A stretch of 64,000 nt of DNA, from assembly GCA_947497755.1 (NCBI GenBank), contig CANMHT010000006.1, positions 1 to 64,000 of the forward strand, given 5' to 3'. Made by a program: the position numbers and the translations under genes. Shown piece by piece: positions 63,520-64,000 of the stretch. Every line of letters begins with the position of its first letter. Within the stretch, counting starts at the first letter, position 1. The DNA is from an uncultured Polaribacter sp. (GTDB taxonomy: Bacteria; Bacteroidota; Bacteroidia; Flavobacteriales; Flavobacteriaceae). Under the pieces are notes generated by a model. That model worked only from the letters and a program-made list of their open reading frames with translations, was not told the origin of the DNA and did no database searches.

Positions 63520-64000
63520 ATGGCAAAGTTAAGTGTAAATGTAAATAAAATAGCAACATTACGTAACTCTCGTGGTGGTAATGTGCCAAATTTATTAAAA
63601 GTAGCAAGTGATATTGAATCTTTTGGGGCGGAAGGAATAACCATTCATCCAAGACCAGATGAAAGACATATTCGTTATCAAGATGCCTATGATTTAAAAG
63701 ATGTAGTAACTACAGAATATAATATTGAAGGAAACCCGATTCCAAAGTTTATGGATATGGTTTTAAAAATTAAACCAACGCAGGTAACATTAGTGCCAGA
63801 TAGTATTGATACTTTGACTTCTAATGCAGGTTGGGACACCATTACGCATCAATCGTATTTAAAAGAAGTAATTACTGAGTTTAAAAATGCGGGAATTAGA
63901 ACGTCTATTTTTATAGATACAGATTTGAAATTGATTGAAGCTGCAGCTACAACTGGAGCAGATAGAATAGAATTGTATACAGAGGCGTATGCTACTCAAT
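63520..64000 (+). CDS. pdxJ: Pyridoxine 5'-phosphate synthase, 3' end outside window
   Basis: This gene is absent from the ORF track because it runs off the end. It reads [32 protein letters not shown], then [20 protein letters not shown] and QVTLVPDS, then [15 protein letters not shown]. These are the substrate-binding and catalytic blocks of PdxJ. It condenses 1-deoxyxylulose 5-phosphate with aminoacetone phosphate to form pyridoxine 5'-phosphate. It is divergent from the CBS-nadK operon. About 160 of roughly 240 residues are present. Confidence 0.95.
   Translation, partial: MAKLSVNVNKIATLRNSRGGNVPNLLKVASDIESFGAEGITIHPRPDERHIRYQDAYDLKDVVTTEYNIEGNPIPKFMDMVLKIKPTQVTLVPDSIDTLTSNAGWDTITHQSYLKEVITEFKNAGIRTSIFIDTDLKLIEAAATTGADRIELYTEAYATQ

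Overview
The window is AT-rich chromosomal DNA from a Gram-negative bacterium of the phylum Bacteroidota, almost certainly family Flavobacteriaceae. The family-level call rests on gliding/type IX secretion (T9SS) proteins (PorP/SprF, PorG-like, type A and type B C-terminal sorting domains), TAnnTTTG-type -7 boxes, LytTR/LytS regulators, and the cluster CBS-nadK-porG-uppS-bamA-ompH-ompH-murI. Genus cannot be fixed from the sequence. No rRNA, tRNA, CRISPR array or insertion sequence was recognised.

Layout. (1) 1-11689: a surface-protein module. It starts with the 3' end of a highly repetitive protein, then a type-B T9SS cargo, a PorP/SprF barrel, an OmpA/PD40 protein, a small membrane protein and an 1850-aa multidomain secreted protein. 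(2) 11732-17442: an accessory block. It holds a small barrel protein, a 91-aa stub, a secreted protein ending in a FISUMP/C-type-lectin-like domain, an adjacent reverse transcriptase, a thioredoxin-like lipid/periplasmic protein and a small zinc-ribbon membrane protein. The target-plus-RT pair resembles a diversity-generating retroelement (DGR), but no template repeat is visible. (3) 17443-31483: mostly minus-strand housekeeping and signalling genes: hydrolase, serine beta-lactamase-like enzyme, LytTR/LytS pair, DUF5916 barrel, Sel1 protein, TPR-LytTR regulator, NTF2-like protein, AraC regulator and MBL-fold lipoprotein. (4) 31688-39428: a porin and a periplasmic nitrate reductase operon (napD, napA, tetraheme napB-like, tetraheme lipoprotein, 4Fe-4S protein, NrfD). 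The porin and napD promoters carry the same Crp/Fnr-like palindrome at the same distance from the -7 box. (5) 39526-44357: M28 peptidase, and a propeller histidine kinase with its LytTR response regulator. (6) 44656-55551: a second surface module with the same order as region 1 (repetitive protein, type-B cargo, PorP/SprF, OmpA/PD40, small protein, type-A cargo), plus a third PorP/SprF gene. (7) 55553-63444: the minus-strand envelope operon (CBS, nadK, porG-like, uppS, bamA, two ompH/skp, murI), followed by the start of pdxJ on the plus strand.

How the parts work together. Much of the coding capacity serves the outer membrane and cell surface. BamA and the Skp-like chaperones insert barrels, PorP/SprF proteins probably partner with type-B cargo, and OmpA/PD40 proteins anchor the modules to peptidoglycan. 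The nitrate reductase block is a self-contained anaerobic respiration unit with apparently coordinated regulation.
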